Shown here: piece by piece, positions 63,344-64,000 of the stretch
How positions within the stretch are numbered: the stretch's first letter is position 1
Layout: each line of letters opens with the position of its first letter
Assembly (NCBI RefSeq): GCF_022695595.1
Contig: NZ_CP074380.1
Span: forward strand, 6,392,001-6,456,000
Direction: 5' to 3'
DNA: 64,000 nt
Origin: Streptomyces sp. MST-110588
GTDB taxonomy: Bacteria; Actinomycetota; Actinomycetes; Streptomycetales; Streptomycetaceae
Translations under genes and position numbers: made by a program
The notes under the pieces: model-generated
The model's database searches: none
Told to the model about the DNA's origin: nothing
The model's input: only the letters and a program-made list of their open reading frames with translations

Positions 63344-63394
63344 CCCGTAGCGGGACGGGTGGACGACCGACCGGGCCGTCCACCCGTCCCCGGG

Positions 63395-64000
63395 TCACCA
63401 GCCGCGCTCGCGCCACTCGGCGAGGTGCGGACGCTCGGCCCCGAGCGTGGTGTCGGCGCCGTGGCCGGGGTAGATCCAGGACTCGTCAGGGAGCCGGTCG
63501 AAGAGCTTGGCCTGCACATCGTCGACGAGACGGGTGAACGCCTCCGCGTCGCCCCAGGTGTTGCCGACGCCGCCCGGGAAGAGGCAGTCACCGGTGAAGA
63601 CGTGCGGATGGCCGTGCGGGTCGTCGTAGATCAGGGCGATGCTGCCCGGGGTGTGCCCGGTCAGATGGCGGGCGGTGAGCTCGACCCGGCCGACGGTGAG
63701 CGTGTCGCCGTCCTCGACCAGGACGTCGGTGGGCACGGGAATGCCCTCGGCGTCGTGCCGGCCCGCGTACGTACGGGCGCCGGTCGCCTCCACCACCTCT
63801 CCCAGCGCGCCCCAGTGGTCACCGTGCTGATGGGTGGTCACCACCGAGGCGATCCCGCTGTCCCCGATCAGGCCGAGCAGGGTACGCGGCTCGGCGGCGG
63901 CGTCGATGAGCAACTGCTCGTCCGTCGCACGGCAGCGCAGCAGATAGGCGTTGTTGTCCATGGGACCGACCGCGACCTTGGAGATCATCAGGTCGGTCAG
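63395..64000 (-). CDS. MBL-fold metallo-hydrolase (5' end outside window)
   Basis: Glyoxalase-II-like metallo-beta-lactamase-fold hydrolase. Metal ligands are in TTHQHGDHWGAL (HxHxDH), HLTGHTPGSIAL, FTGDCLFPGGVGNTW and the YPGHGADTTLG segment. The frame stays open to base 64000 with LTDLMISKVAVGPMDNNAYLL, and the Streptomyces homologues I recall start about 20 residues upstream of MISKV. So the true start probably lies beyond the window; if not, ATG 63988 is used. The substrate is unknown, likely a thioester or hydroxyacylglutathione-type compound. Confidence 0.9.
   Translation of the reverse strand: MTDLMISKVAVGPMDNNAYLLRCRATDEQLLIDAAAEPRTLLGLIGDSGIASVVTTHQHGDHWGALGEVVEATGARTYAGRHDAEGIPVPTDVLVEDGDTLTVGRVELTARHLTGHTPGSIALIYDDPHGHPHVFTGDCLFPGGVGNTWGDAEAFTRLVDDVQAKLFDRLPDESWIYPGHGADTTLGAERPHLAEWRERGW

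Overview
The window is 64 kb of high-GC actinobacterial chromosome and almost certainly comes from a Streptomyces. The evidence is GTG starts, GGAGG-type ribosome binding sites, strong third-position G/C bias, almost no TTA codons, and a run of housekeeping genes whose order matches, as I recall it, the S. coelicolor core from pyk2 to uvrB: pyruvate kinase, ANTAR response regulator, branched-chain amino acid ABC transporter, polA, rpsA, coaE, uvrB, terC.

Layout. 1-3.2 kb: a PLP decarboxylase and an N-hydroxylase of the desferrioxamine DesA/DesB type, with no acyltransferase or synthetase beside them. 3.3-8.8 kb: Tat-exported 5'-nucleotidase, SIMPL-domain protein, pyk, and an HTH/LAGLIDADG protein next to tRNA-Leu(CAA). 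8.9-17.8 kb: response regulator, DUF1330/TetR pair, livKHMGF operon, thioesterase. 18-26 kb: FdhF-type molybdoenzyme, polA, and a MarR/FAD-monooxygenase pair with a clear palindromic operator. 26-33.6 kb: secreted lytic transglycosylase, small membrane protein, DUF3068 protein, HrpB helicase, methyltransferase. 33.7-38.2 kb: rpsA with its promoter, structured leader and terminator, then a PAC2 protein, coaE and a TPR protein. 38.2-56 kb looks accessory: a 450-bp C-rich tract with minisatellites, a UvrD-like helicase, a SNF2/SWIM/XPB-C operon, an RNA ligase of the Deinococcus Rnl type, and a two-gene STAND/NLR system. 56-64 kb returns to core: DUF1697, ogt, glpQ, uvrB, terC behind a probable Mn2+ riboswitch, a lamin-tail protein and a metallo-hydrolase that runs off the end.

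The most interesting locus is 50.66-53.68 kb. A small helical protein ends, and an NB-ARC/TPR NLR begins, with the same short Gly/Val/Gln motif resembling bacterial amyloid (RHIM-like) signalling motifs. The genes overlap, lie behind four 22-bp repeats, and the NLR carries the only TTA (bldA-dependent) codon I noticed in a gene. This fits an amyloid-signalling cell-death or defence pair under developmental control.

Seven genes have a reading-frame break or a start problem. Five are each explained by one missing base in a short C/G run. One is a C6 run with a net +1. One is a heptanucleotide repeat where losing a single unit restores the frame. Most of the homopolymer cases may be sequencing error. 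The heptanucleotide case could be true phase variation. The window is also rich in minisatellites of 7 to 22 bp.
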